A DNA stretch of 64,000 nt from Nonomuraea guangzhouensis (GTDB taxonomy: Bacteria > Actinomycetota > Actinomycetes > Streptosporangiales > Streptosporangiaceae), in assembly GCF_019396345.1 (NCBI RefSeq), contig NZ_JAHKRM010000019.1, positions 210,337 through 274,336 on the forward strand, read 5' to 3'. This document shows, piece by piece, positions 1-11,018 of this stretch (position 1 is the stretch's first letter; each line of letters begins with the position of its first letter). The position numbers and the translations under genes were made by a program. The notes under the pieces are model-generated. The model was not told where the DNA came from. It made no database searches and saw only the letters and a list, made by a program, of their open reading frames with translations.

Positions 1-264
1 TCGGAAGAGGCGCTCGGGCAGCCGGAGCCCGGCGAGGTGATCTGGCGCGACGACCTCGGCGTCACCTGCCGCCGGTGGAACTGGCGCCAGGGGGCGCGCA
101 CCCGGCTCACCGAGGAGACCACCAACGCGATCTTCCTCCTGGAGCGGCTGGAGCCGATGTCCCTGGAGGAGCTCAAGGAGGCGGGCGAGGAGCTGGCGGA
201 CCTGCTGACCGAGCTGTCCCCTGAGGTGCGGATCACCACAAGAGTGGTATCTGACGGTAAATAA
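1..264 (+). CDS. B3/B4 tRNA-binding-domain protein (3' end only)
   Basis: This is the C-terminal 87 residues of a protein that begins before the window; the frame is open from base 1 to a TAA stop. The segment CRRWNWRQGARTRLTEET followed by NAIFLLERLEP is characteristic of free-standing proteins carrying the B3/B4 domain of the phenylalanyl-tRNA synthetase beta chain, which are thought to act on or bind tRNA or amino-acid substrates. The exact function of the stand-alone family is not established. The tail is followed by a 150-bp gap before kgd, with no clear terminator. Family assignment is from sequence recognition only. Confidence 0.6.
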   Translation, partial: SEEALGQPEPGEVIWRDDLGVTCRRWNWRQGARTRLTEETTNAIFLLERLEPMSLEELKEAGEELADLLTELSPEVRITTRVVSDGK

Positions 265-414
265 ACCTACCGCCTCACTGTTGATACCAAACGGTGATAA
301 TTGTGGGACCACCTGGATTGACTAGGGGGTCGTGACCTCTTCGGACTCTCCTGGGAGGATCAGACGAGGCAGCATGGCCTCTCCTGCGCGCGTCACCGAG
401 CAAGACGAGTAACC

Positions 415-4116
<3,702 letters not shown>

Positions 4117-4130
4117 ATCAGGCATCACCC

Positions 4131-4164
4131 AGCGAGGCCCCCGCCGTCAGGTGGGGGCCTCGCT
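4131..4164 (+). terminator. Intrinsic terminator of kgd
   Basis: A perfect 12-bp stem (AGCGAGGCCCCC paired with GGGGGCCTCGCT) with a 10-nt loop lies 14 bp after the kgd stop. There is no long T-tract, which is usual in high-GC actinomycetes. Confidence 0.85.
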
Positions 4165-4176
4165 GCTAAAATTGGC

Positions 4177-4208
4177 AGTTACTAGCAGCTAATTAGCTGC
4201 TAGTAACT
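4177..4208. promoter_or_regulatory. 32-bp perfect palindrome upstream of the Fic gene (putative operator)
   Basis: Bases 4177-4208 read identically on both strands, centred on AATT at 4191-4194, with half-site AGTTACTAGCAGCTAA. The element is far more AT-rich than its surroundings. It is flanked by a near-direct repeat (AAAATTGGCAG at 4168-4178 and AAATTTGGCAG at 4212-4222). It lies 19 bp before the Fic start codon, after the kgd terminator, where an operator or a promoter-overlapping repressor site would sit. Confidence 0.7.
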
Positions 4209-4227
4209 ACTAAATTTGGCAGGAACG

Positions 4228-5544
4228 ATGCGGCGGCCACAGGACCCGCCTCCCTGGCGGAAGCTCTGGCTCGAGGCCGACAGTCTCTGGCTGCTCTCGG
4301 CGGTCGACTCGGCGGAGCGCTACCTCCCCTGGGACGAGGTCCGGCGACGCACCCCGCCGGCGGGGCTCACGCACGAGCAGTGGTGGCTCGGACTCAAGAT
4401 GGCCCGGCTGGGCATGCGCCGTGACCTGCCGCTGGTCGACGCCGGCGGCCTGTCGTTCACGTACGCGCTGCCGGATGAGGTCCTTCGTGGAGTCGAGGCG
4501 CTCAACCGGGACCTGAGCGGTCGCATCGGCATCCCCGAACCGGTCACCGACCCGCTGACGCGCGACCGCTACCTGGTCAGCTCGCTGATCGAGGAGGCCA
4601 TCACCTCCAGCCAGCTCGAAGGCGCGGCGACCACCTACCTGGTGGCCAAGGACATGCTCCGCAGCGGCCGGAAACCCCGGACCGTCGACGAGACCATGAT
4701 CCGTAACAACTACGTCGCCATGCGCCGGATCGGCGAGCTACGCGACGAACCGCTCACCCCCGCCCTGATCTGCGAGATCCAGCGGATCGTCACCGAAGGC
4801 ACCCTGCGCAACCCGGCGGCGGCCGGGCGCTTCCAGCTCCCGGGCGAGGAGCGCGTGGTCGTCGCCGACACCTACGGCGAGGTCCTCCACACGCCGCCGC
4901 CGGCCGAGCAGCTCCCCGAGCGGGTGAGACGGCTCTGCGACTTCGCCAACGGCGTGTCGCAGGCGGCCTACATCCCGCCGGTGATCAGGGCGATCGCCGT
5001 GCACTTCATGCTCGCCTACGACCACCCGTTCGAGGACGGCAACGGCAGGACCGCGCGGGCCCTGTTCTACTGGTCGATGCTCAATCAGGACTACTGGCTG
5101 ACCGAGTTCATCTCCATCTCGCGCATCCTGAAGAACGCCCCCGCCCGCTACGGGCGCAGCTTCCTCCACGTCGAACAGGACGAGAACGACCTCACCTACT
5201 TCGTCCTGTGCCAGCTCGGCGTGCTGAGAAGGGCCGTCGACGATCTCCACGCCTACCTCGGCAGGAAGGCCGAGCAGGCCCGTGAGGTGCGGGCGAGTCT
5301 GGCCAGAGGGCGGACCGGGGCGTTCAACGGCCGCCAGATCGCCCTGCTGACGCATGCCGGCAGCCATCCCGTGGCCGAGTACACCGTCGCCGGTCATGCG
5401 GCCAGCCACCAGGTCGTCCTGCAGACGGCCCGGACCGACCTACGCGATCTCGAGCAGCGCGGACTCCTGACTAAAGTCAGACGTGGGCGTGCCGACGCCT
5501 GGATCCCAGCCGACGACCTGACGTCGCGGCTGCGCAATCAATGA
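4228..5544 (+). CDS. Fic-domain AMP/NMP-transferase with C-terminal winged helix
   Basis: This 438-residue Fic-family protein carries the catalytic motif HPFEDGNGRTAR at about residue 265, which in the family transfers AMP or related groups to target side chains. An upstream TSSQLEGA segment (about 126-133) matches the (S/T)xxxE-type inhibitory helix that blocks ATP in autoinhibited Fic proteins. The C-terminal 70 residues (QIALLTHAGSHPVAEYTVAG onward) look like a winged helix-turn-helix. ATG 4228 is preceded by GGCAGGA; an in-frame TTG at 4216 is less likely. The gene sits behind a long palindrome, so autoregulation through its own winged helix is plausible. Cellular target unknown. Confidence 0.85.
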   Translation: MRRPQDPPPWRKLWLEADSLWLLSAVDSAERYLPWDEVRRRTPPAGLTHEQWWLGLKMARLGMRRDLPLVDAGGLSFTYALPDEVLRGVEALNRDLSGRIGIPEPVTDPLTRDRYLVSSLIEEAITSSQLEGAATTYLVAKDMLRSGRKPRTVDETMIRNNYVAMRRIGELRDEPLTPALICEIQRIVTEGTLRNPAAAGRFQLPGEERVVVADTYGEVLHTPPPAEQLPERVRRLCDFANGVSQAAYIPPVIRAIAVHFMLAYDHPFEDGNGRTARALFYWSMLNQDYWLTEFISISRILKNAPARYGRSFLHVEQDENDLTYFVLCQLGVLRRAVDDLHAYLGRKAEQAREVRASLARGRTGAFNGRQIALLTHAGSHPVAEYTVAGHAASHQVVLQTARTDLRDLEQRGLLTKVRRGRADAWIPADDLTSRLRNQ

Positions 5545-5555
5545 ATGGGAGCACG

Positions 5556-5732
5556 ATGTACTTCACCGACCGGGGGATCGAGGAGCTGGTCGAGCGGCGT
5601 GGCGAGGAAGAGGTCAGCCTGCTGTGGCTGGGTGAGCGGCTGCGTGAGTTCGTCGATCTGAACCCCGAGTTCGAGACCCCGATCGAGCGCCTGGCCACCT
5701 GGCTGGCCCGGCTCGACGACGAGGACGACTGA
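5556..5732 (+). CDS. DUF6104-type small acidic protein
   Basis: This is a 58-residue acidic protein beginning MYFTDRGIEELVERRGEE and ending WLARLDDEDD. It resembles a conserved actinobacterial family (recognised as DUF6104) of unknown function. The ATG at 5556 is preceded by GGGAG at 5547-5551; another in-frame ATG at 5541 overlaps the Fic stop but has no ribosome-binding site. The 11-bp gap to the Fic gene suggests cotranscription. No cysteine motif, signal peptide or membrane segment is visible. Confidence 0.75.
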   Translation: MYFTDRGIEELVERRGEEEVSLLWLGERLREFVDLNPEFETPIERLATWLARLDDEDD

Positions 5733-5800
5733 CGCGACATACCCATCACCCGCCAGACGCGATACATCTTGAGTTTTCGACAGACGCGACATATCGTGTC
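5731..5800 (+). promoter_or_regulatory. Promoter and repeated operator-like boxes of the DUF4097-padR operon
   Basis: Three copies of a GACGCGACATA-like box occur at about 5731, 5754 and 5782. A good promoter, TTGAGT (5769-5774), 17-bp spacer, TATCGT (5792-5797), overlaps the third copy. PadR regulators typically bind such imperfectly palindromic boxes in their own promoters, so autorepression is the simple reading. Binding is inferred, not shown. Confidence 0.5.
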
Positions 5801-5836
5801 TCATGTGCAGACGTGTCGGCAGAAGGGGTGGGGATC

Positions 5837-6637
5837 ATGCAGCAGTGGGCGATCGAGGGGCCGGAGCAGCTCACGTTCGGTTCAGTGACCGCGCTCGACG
5901 TGCGGATCGTCGCCGGACGGGTGGACGTGCTGGCCAGCGACGGGCCACCGACGCTGGAGGTGGCCGAGATCGACTCCGCGCCACTGATCGTGACCTACGA
6001 CGAGGAGAGCGGGGAGTTGAGCGTCGCCTACAAGGACCTCACCTGGGACGGGTTACTCGGCTGGCTGCGGCGTGACCGGCGCAAGAGCGTCCTGACGCTC
6101 ACGGTGCCCAAGAGGTGCACCATCAACACCGGAGTCGTCTCCGCCTCGGCGGTCGTGGCCGGGTTCGAGAAGACGACCCAGGTCAGGAGCGTCTCCGGGG
6201 ACATCGTGCTCGACGGTGTGAGCGGCGACGTGAGCGCCACCACCGTCTCCGGCGACGTCGAGTGCCGGGCGATGGACGGCGACCTGACGTTCACGAGCGC
6301 CTCAGGTGAGCTCACAGTCGCCGACGGAACGCCGCGCCGGCTCAGGGCCAACACCGTGTCCGGGCGGATCACCGCCGACTTGGAGCTGCGCCCGACCGGA
6401 TATGTGACCTTTCACAGCGTGTCCGGTGACATCCTGGTCAGGCTGCCCGAGAACGTGGAGGCGGACGTCAGCATGAGGTCCACCTCCGGCAGGCTGGTCA
6501 GCACATTCGAAAACCTGTCAGACGCGAGCCGCCCAGGTGCCAAGTCGATGTCCGGGCGGCTGGGTGGCGGCATGGCCTCGGTGTCGGCGACGACGGTCTC
6601 CGGCGAGGTCACGCTGCTCAAGGGAGAGAAGCGATGA
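5837..6637 (+). CDS. DUF4097 beta-strand-repeat protein
   Basis: This 266-residue protein is built from repeated short beta-strand units with recurring SVSGD/TVSGD and TSGR/SMSGR motifs, the signature of DUF4097 (putative adhesin-like right-handed beta repeats). No signal peptide or membrane helix is visible, so it is probably cytosolic or peripherally associated. The ATG at 5837 has an AAGGGG ribosome-binding site at about 8 bp; an in-frame GTG at 5813 is possible. It overlaps the PadR gene by four bases (ATGA), a translationally coupled pair seen repeatedly in actinomycetes. Molecular function is unknown. Confidence 0.85.
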   Translation: MQQWAIEGPEQLTFGSVTALDVRIVAGRVDVLASDGPPTLEVAEIDSAPLIVTYDEESGELSVAYKDLTWDGLLGWLRRDRRKSVLTLTVPKRCTINTGVVSASAVVAGFEKTTQVRSVSGDIVLDGVSGDVSATTVSGDVECRAMDGDLTFTSASGELTVADGTPRRLRANTVSGRITADLELRPTGYVTFHSVSGDILVRLPENVEADVSMRSTSGRLVSTFENLSDASRPGAKSMSGRLGGGMASVSATTVSGEVTLLKGEKR

Positions 6638-7374
6638 GCCCTGTCTTCGGTCACGGCCGGCTCCGGCTGTACCTGCTGAAGCTGCTGGAGGAGAGCCCGC
6701 GGCACGGCTACGAGGTCATCCGCCTGCTGCAGGACCGCTTCCTCGGCGTTTACTCGCCCTCCCCCGGCACGATCTACCCGCGCCTGGCCCGCCTGGAGGA
6801 GGAAGGGCTGGTGACGCACGAGGTGGTCGAGGGCAAGAAGGTGTTCTCGATCACCGACAGGGGCCGCGACGAGCTCAACGCCCGCCTCGACGAGCTCGAC
6901 GACCTGGAGCAGGAGATCTCCGCCTCGGTGCGCGACATCGCGCGCGAGGTGAAGGAGGACGTCCGCGACACGGTCAAGTCGCTGCGCGACGAGCTCACCA
7001 GGATGGCCAAGGACGTCCGCACCGGCGCCGTCGACGACCCCAAGCGCATGCGCGATCAGCAGAAGGAGAACCTCAAGCGGCTCAAGGAGCAGCAGAAGCG
7101 CCAGTGGATGGAGCACGCCACGCACTGGCAGGACCACGGCGAGCGGCTCGGCGGCGAGTGGCGCAGGATCTGGTCCGAGGTCTGGAGCACGCTGGGCGGC
7201 GCATCGCCCAGCCGCGCCGAGCTGGACGCCGAGCTGGGCGAGCGCCTGGCCGACTTCGTCGCCCAGGTACGCCGCGAGGCGTCGGCCGCCCCGCTCACCC
7301 GCAAGGCCATCGACGAGGTACGCGCCACGCTCGACGAGGCCGCCCGGCAGATCCGCGACTCCCTGAAGCCATGA
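6634..7374 (+). CDS. PadR-family transcriptional regulator
   Basis: This 246-residue regulator has an N-terminal PadR winged helix (about residues 8-80, with RLYLLKLLEESPRHGYEVI and SPGTIYPRLARLEEEGLV). A long, highly charged helical region follows (about 90-170), probably a coiled coil for dimerisation. The C-terminal half has further amphipathic helices. It is coupled to the upstream DUF4097 gene by an ATGA overlap and probably represses the shared promoter at 5769-5797. The inducing signal is not evident. Confidence 0.88.
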   Translation: MSPVFGHGRLRLYLLKLLEESPRHGYEVIRLLQDRFLGVYSPSPGTIYPRLARLEEEGLVTHEVVEGKKVFSITDRGRDELNARLDELDDLEQEISASVRDIAREVKEDVRDTVKSLRDELTRMAKDVRTGAVDDPKRMRDQQKENLKRLKEQQKRQWMEHATHWQDHGERLGGEWRRIWSEVWSTLGGASPSRAELDAELGERLADFVAQVRREASAAPLTRKAIDEVRATLDEAARQIRDSLKP

Positions 7375-7397
7375 TCATGATCAGGTGGGGCCGGCAG

Positions 7398-8255
7398 CTA
7401 TGCCCAGCGAAGAGCCCGTTCCAGGCCCCGCAGCCGCCGGGCGGCCTTCCGCGCGTGATAGGGCATCGGCATATACCTCAACCGCTCCGGCAGCCGCGGG
7501 ACGAGCATCGCCACCGCCCGCCCGAGGTGCCGCAGCCGCCGCTCGTCCCGCGCCGACCAGGGTAGATCCAGCTTCTCCCGTACGGCGGGCGGCAGCGTCC
7601 CCACGGTCACGAAGTAGTTGACCTCCCCCGACCCGGCGCCCACCGGCGCCCAGAGCGGCCGCAGCGGCCGGGGCAGCCCGGGCGGCATCGGGGTCCCCCG
7701 CATGACGGTGAGCACGTCGAGCGCCGTCGGATGCGGTTCCAGCCGATCGGCCACCATCTCGTCGAAGTAGGACCAGAACTCCTCGACGGTCGGCGGCATC
7801 TCCCGCTCCGGCACCCGCAGGATCGCGCCGAGCTGCCGGGTCTCCGCGTAGAGCCGGCGTTCACCGTCTTCGGTGTAGGGGGTGCCGAAGTAGCGGTTGA
7901 GGGTGACGAAGCGCTCGAACAGCGACAGGTGCACCCAGGCCCAGGCCGCACCGTTCAGCGCGTGGTAGCACCTGCCCTGCTCGTCCACCCCGCTGATCGG
8001 CTTGTGCAGCTCCCGCAGCCGCGCACCCTCGGCCAGGCCGTCGGCTCCGCCGTACACCCAGGTGTGGATCGAGGCGAGCGTGCGGTTGAGCCGGCCCCAC
8101 GGGTCCTGCTTGTACACGGAGTGCTCGGCGACGGCCGCGCCCACCGCCGGGTGCATGGTCTGGAGGACCAGCGCGCTGCCCGCCACGAGCAGGTTGCGGT
8201 ATTCACCGGCGGTTTCCCAGTGCAACGAGCCTGGGGCGAACGGCTCGACGTCCAT
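7398..8255 (-). CDS. MpaB-type oxygenase (DUF2236)
   Basis: This 285-residue protein belongs to the latex-clearing-protein/MpaB-like DUF2236 family, recognisable from EYRNLLVAGSALVLQTMHPAV near the N-terminus and HTWVYGG in the middle. Family members are haem-dependent oxygenases acting on hydrophobic substrates; the substrate here is unknown. ATG 8255 is preceded on the minus strand by a strong GGGAGG site. A long inverted repeat sits just upstream. It converges on the padR gene with a 23-bp gap. No TetR gene is adjacent, although such oxygenases are often next to one. Confidence 0.8.
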   Translation of the reverse strand: MDVEPFAPGSLHWETAGEYRNLLVAGSALVLQTMHPAVGAAVAEHSVYKQDPWGRLNRTLASIHTWVYGGADGLAEGARLRELHKPISGVDEQGRCYHALNGAAWAWVHLSLFERFVTLNRYFGTPYTEDGERRLYAETRQLGAILRVPEREMPPTVEEFWSYFDEMVADRLEPHPTALDVLTVMRGTPMPPGLPRPLRPLWAPVGAGSGEVNYFVTVGTLPPAVREKLDLPWSARDERRLRHLGRAVAMLVPRLPERLRYMPMPYHARKAARRLRGLERALRWA

Positions 8256-8268
8256 GACGGTGCCTCCC

Positions 8269-8303
8269 GGGGTGATACAACCTCACCTTCTTTGTATCAC
8301 CCC
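8269..8303 (-). promoter_or_regulatory. 12-bp inverted repeat, putative operator of the MpaB gene
   Basis: GGGGTGATACAA (8269-8280) and TTGTATCACCCC (8292-8303) are perfect inverted arms around an 11-bp spacer, directly upstream of the ribosome-binding site of the 8255 gene. A second imperfect repeat, TAAGT-N8-ACTTA, lies at 8314-8331. Spaced palindromes of this kind are typical of TetR-family operators, but no regulator gene is adjacent. Confidence 0.6.
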
Positions 8304-8331
8304 AAGTGCACATAAGTAACCCTTCACTTAT

Positions 8332-9288
8332 TCATCGGGTAAAGACGATTTTTCCGAAAATGTCACCATCGGCTAGGGCGGCGAAGCCGTCACGGGCGTC
8401 CGACAGTGGCATCGTCCTGTCGATGACCGGCCGCAGCCCGGTCTGCTCCAGGAACACGGCCAGCCGCTGGAGCTGGTCGCGCGTGCCCATCGTGGAGCCG
8501 ATCACCGAGAGCTGCAGGAAGAACACCCGGTTCAGGTCGGCGGGCGGGACCGCGCCGCTGGTGGCGCCGCAGACCACGATGCGCCCGCCGGGCTTGAGCG
8601 ACTTGAGCGAATGGTCCCAGGTGGCCTGGCCGACGGTCTCCATAACGGCGTCGACCCGCTCGGGCAGCCGCGCGCCGGGCTCGAAGACCTGGTCGGCGCC
8701 GAGCTTCACGGCCTGCTCCCGCTTGGCGGCCGAGCGGCTGGTCGCCCAGACCCGGTAGCCACCCGCCCGGCCGAGCGCGATCAGCGCGGTGGCCACCCCG
8801 CCGCCCGCCCCCTGCACGAGCACGGTGGAGCCGGGCTCGAGACCCGCCTTGTCGAACAGCATGCGGTAAGCGGTCAGCCAGGCCGTGGGCAGGCAGGCGG
8901 CCTCCTCGAAGGTGAGCGCGGCCGGCTTGGGCACCAGGTTGCGACGCGGCACGGCGACCCGCTCGGCGAACGTGCCGTCGTGAACCTCCGACAGCAGCGA
9001 ACGCTTCGGGTCGAGCGTCTCGTCGGCACCGGAGCCGATCACCGCGTGCACGATGACCTCGTTGCCGTCGGCGTCCACTCCGGCCGCGTCGCAGCCGAGC
9101 ACGATCGGCAGCCGGTCCTGCCTGATGCCCACGCCTTTGAGCGTCCACAGGTCGTGATGGTTGAGTGCGGTCGCCCGTACCGTGACGGTCGTCCAGCCAT
9201 CCGGGACCTGCGGCTCCGGATGCTCGCCGAGCGTCAGCCCGGCGAGAGGGTTGTCGGGATCGGTCTGTGTGGCGGTTACGGCGAACAT
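8332..9288 (-). CDS. Zinc-binding-dehydrogenase / quinone-oxidoreductase-like protein
   Basis: This 318-residue medium-chain dehydrogenase/reductase has a GroES-like N-terminal domain (TALNHHDLWTLKG, about residues 41-53) and a Rossmann domain with GAGGGVATALIALGRAGG for NAD(P) binding. It resembles quinone oxidoreductase-like enzymes. The cysteine ligands of the structural zinc lobe are absent, as is usual for the quinone oxidoreductase branch. It lies between the MpaB gene and a membrane-anchored protein, all on the minus strand, 9 bp after the latter. The substrate cannot be read from the sequence. Confidence 0.85.
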   Translation of the reverse strand: MFAVTATQTDPDNPLAGLTLGEHPEPQVPDGWTTVTVRATALNHHDLWTLKGVGIRQDRLPIVLGCDAAGVDADGNEVIVHAVIGSGADETLDPKRSLLSEVHDGTFAERVAVPRRNLVPKPAALTFEEAACLPTAWLTAYRMLFDKAGLEPGSTVLVQGAGGGVATALIALGRAGGYRVWATSRSAAKREQAVKLGADQVFEPGARLPERVDAVMETVGQATWDHSLKSLKPGGRIVVCGATSGAVPPADLNRVFFLQLSVIGSTMGTRDQLQRLAVFLEQTGLRPVIDRTMPLSDARDGFAALADGDIFGKIVFTR

Positions 9289-9297
9289 GGCCGCACC

Positions 9298-10191
9298 TTA
9301 CTTCAGCGTGATCCGGATCCCGGCGATGGCGTGCTCGATGAAATAACGCGAGCCCGAGGCGGCGATCTGCACGTCACCCCTGCACACGACCTGGGCGGGC
9401 CGGCCACGGCCGTCGACCGCCGACGGTGTCCTTGCGGCCTTCTGGCAGTCGGGGGTGGGAATGAGCGCGACCATGTCGCCGACGCCACCACCGAACCAGA
9501 GCTGCGGCCCGACCGGGTCGCCCCGGGCCGTCTCGCCGGGCTCCGCCAGGCGGATCGCGTCTCCGCTGCCGCTCAGAACGAGGTAGCCGTCCTTGCCGAC
9601 CTTCCCGCGCAGGCTCTTGGCCGCCGCCAGTCGCTCCTCGAAGGTCAGCCCCTCGGGCAGGTCGTTCATCGCCAGCCGCCACTTGCCGAACGCGAACATC
9701 AGCACCTGCCCGTTCGGTCCGCCGCCGGGCAGGCGCGGCCAGAGGGTGACGTTCGGGGTGAGGTTCCTGATCGGCAGGCCGCCCCTGGAGATCTCCATCT
9801 CACCGCCGTAGGGGGCGTAGAGCCCGCGATAGTGACCCGCCACCCAGGCGCCCACGAACGGGCGCGCGCCCAGCTCGTTGAGCCGCAGCACGGCGGGGTA
9901 GCGGACATCCGCGTGCCGCCCGTCGGGGAACACCACCGGGATGACCTCGTCGCCGCCCTTGACCTTGGCCGGCGCGCGTACGACATTGGGCGCGCCCTCG
10001 ATCCTGGTCAACGACCGGATGGGCCCGGGCACCGGCACGGCGCTCGGCAGTGGCACCTGCCCCGGCTCGGGGTCGCGACTCGCGAGCAGGCTGACGACGC
10101 AGATCGCCAGCAACGCCAGCACCACCCCGATCCCGATCCACCGACGCCGGCCACGCTGGCCTGCCTCGATGACGTCGAACTGATCGACCAC
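9298..10191 (-). CDS. Membrane-anchored protein of unknown function
   Basis: A 297-residue protein with a basic N-terminus, one transmembrane helix at about residues 17-37 (WIGIGVVLALLAICVVSLLA), a Pro-rich linker and an exported globular domain. The domain includes an FEERLAAAKSLRGK helical segment and two cysteines near the C-terminus. I do not recognise the family. The start is GTG with GGGGAT upstream. It is followed 9 bp later by the oxidoreductase gene, suggesting cotranscription. Confidence 0.7.
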   Translation of the reverse strand: MVDQFDVIEAGQRGRRRWIGIGVVLALLAICVVSLLASRDPEPGQVPLPSAVPVPGPIRSLTRIEGAPNVVRAPAKVKGGDEVIPVVFPDGRHADVRYPAVLRLNELGARPFVGAWVAGHYRGLYAPYGGEMEISRGGLPIRNLTPNVTLWPRLPGGGPNGQVLMFAFGKWRLAMNDLPEGLTFEERLAAAKSLRGKVGKDGYLVLSGSGDAIRLAEPGETARGDPVGPQLWFGGGVGDMVALIPTPDCQKAARTPSAVDGRGRPAQVVCRGDVQIAASGSRYFIEHAIAGIRITLK

Positions 10192-10236
10192 GGTGATCCC
10201 CTGCCGAGTAGTGCGGCTGGCGTATCCGCCCTCAGT

Positions 10237-10665
10237 TCAGTTGAGCGGGTGCCGCCAGCGCAAGCCCTGGAACTTGGCGAAATCGGCGTCGCAGGTCACG
10301 AATTCACAACCGTGCTCGATGGCCAGTGCGGCGAGGTACGTATCGGGGACAAGGTTCCCCTTCGCCCCCCTTTGGCTGCCCAGCCGGGTGAAGATCTCCC
10401 AGTGCCTGTCCTTGCCGTCGATCAGGACGGCATGCGACTGGTTGCGGTAGGACTGCGCGAACTCCACAGCACGGTCGAGCGGATCGGGGTCGAGGTAGAT
10501 CCTGCGGTTGGTCACTACCCGGATGAAGCCGTTGACGACGAAGTCGCTGACCGCGTAGCTCGAATCGCCATTGATCATCTCGTCGACGAAGGCCAGGTAA
10601 CGCTTCTGGTCGGGGACCTCGTGCCGGAACGCGTTGACGAGAACATTGGTGTCAGCGAGCAGCAT
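10237..10665 (-). CDS. vapC: PIN-domain ribonuclease toxin VapC
   Basis: This 142-residue PIN-domain protein begins MLLADTNVLVNAF, with the first catalytic Asp in LADTNVL and a further acidic cluster near the C-terminus (PDTYLAALA and TCDADF). VapC toxins cleave specific RNAs using Mg2+ or Mn2+ bound by these acidic residues. The start chosen (ATG 10665) is where the conserved domain begins. The frame overlaps the end of the antitoxin gene by 14 bases, the usual antitoxin-first coupled arrangement. All key acidic residues look intact, so the toxin is probably functional. Confidence 0.88.
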   Translation of the reverse strand: MLLADTNVLVNAFRHEVPDQKRYLAFVDEMINGDSSYAVSDFVVNGFIRVVTNRRIYLDPDPLDRAVEFAQSYRNQSHAVLIDGKDRHWEIFTRLGSQRGAKGNLVPDTYLAALAIEHGCEFVTCDADFAKFQGLRWRHPLN

Positions 10666-10936
10666 CGGGCACCTCCAGCTCGAAGTCGAGGTCGTACATG
10701 ATGTGCTCGAGCTTCTCGCCCGCATCGAGCCTTCGCTGGACGTCCGGCTGGTAACCCGGCCGCGCGCGGGAGGTGATCAGCTCCACTCGGGGCCGCTCGG
10801 CCGCCTCCGTGGAGCGGTTGAGTAGTTGTCGCAAGGCATCCTCCATCACCGAGGTGAGACTGCGTCCGTTTCGTGCCGCGTACGCCTTGGCCTCGTTGAG
10901 GAGTGCGTCGTCGATCCGCACCGTGGTCCTCCGCAT
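10652..10936 (-). CDS. vapB: Ribbon-helix-helix antitoxin VapB
   Basis: A 94-residue antitoxin whose N-terminal 40 residues (MRRTTVRIDDALLNEAKAYA) form a ribbon-helix-helix DNA-binding domain; the remainder is charged and should wrap the VapC active site. ATG 10936 is taken as the start; another in-frame ATG at 10960 would add eight residues and lies inside the operator-like repeat. It overlaps vapC by 14 bases. The VapBC complex is expected to bind its own promoter, where an inverted repeat is visible. Confidence 0.85.
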   Translation of the reverse strand: MRRTTVRIDDALLNEAKAYAARNGRSLTSVMEDALRQLLNRSTEAAERPRVELITSRARPGYQPDVQRRLDAGEKLEHIMYDLDFELEVPDAAR

Positions 10937-10954
10937 GACACCAGCGTCCGCCGC

Positions 10955-10970
10955 TGACATAAAAATGTCA
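10955..10970. promoter_or_regulatory. Inverted-repeat operator of vapBC
   Basis: TGACAT (10955-10960), AAAA, ATGTCA (10965-10970) is a perfect 6-bp inverted repeat 19 bp upstream of vapB. Ribbon-helix-helix antitoxins bind short inverted repeats like this, so it is the likely autoregulatory operator. Confidence 0.6.
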
Positions 10971-11018
10971 ACAGCAGATAGTAGTCGCGCGATCACAATC
11001 CTTGCACAGTTTTTAATC

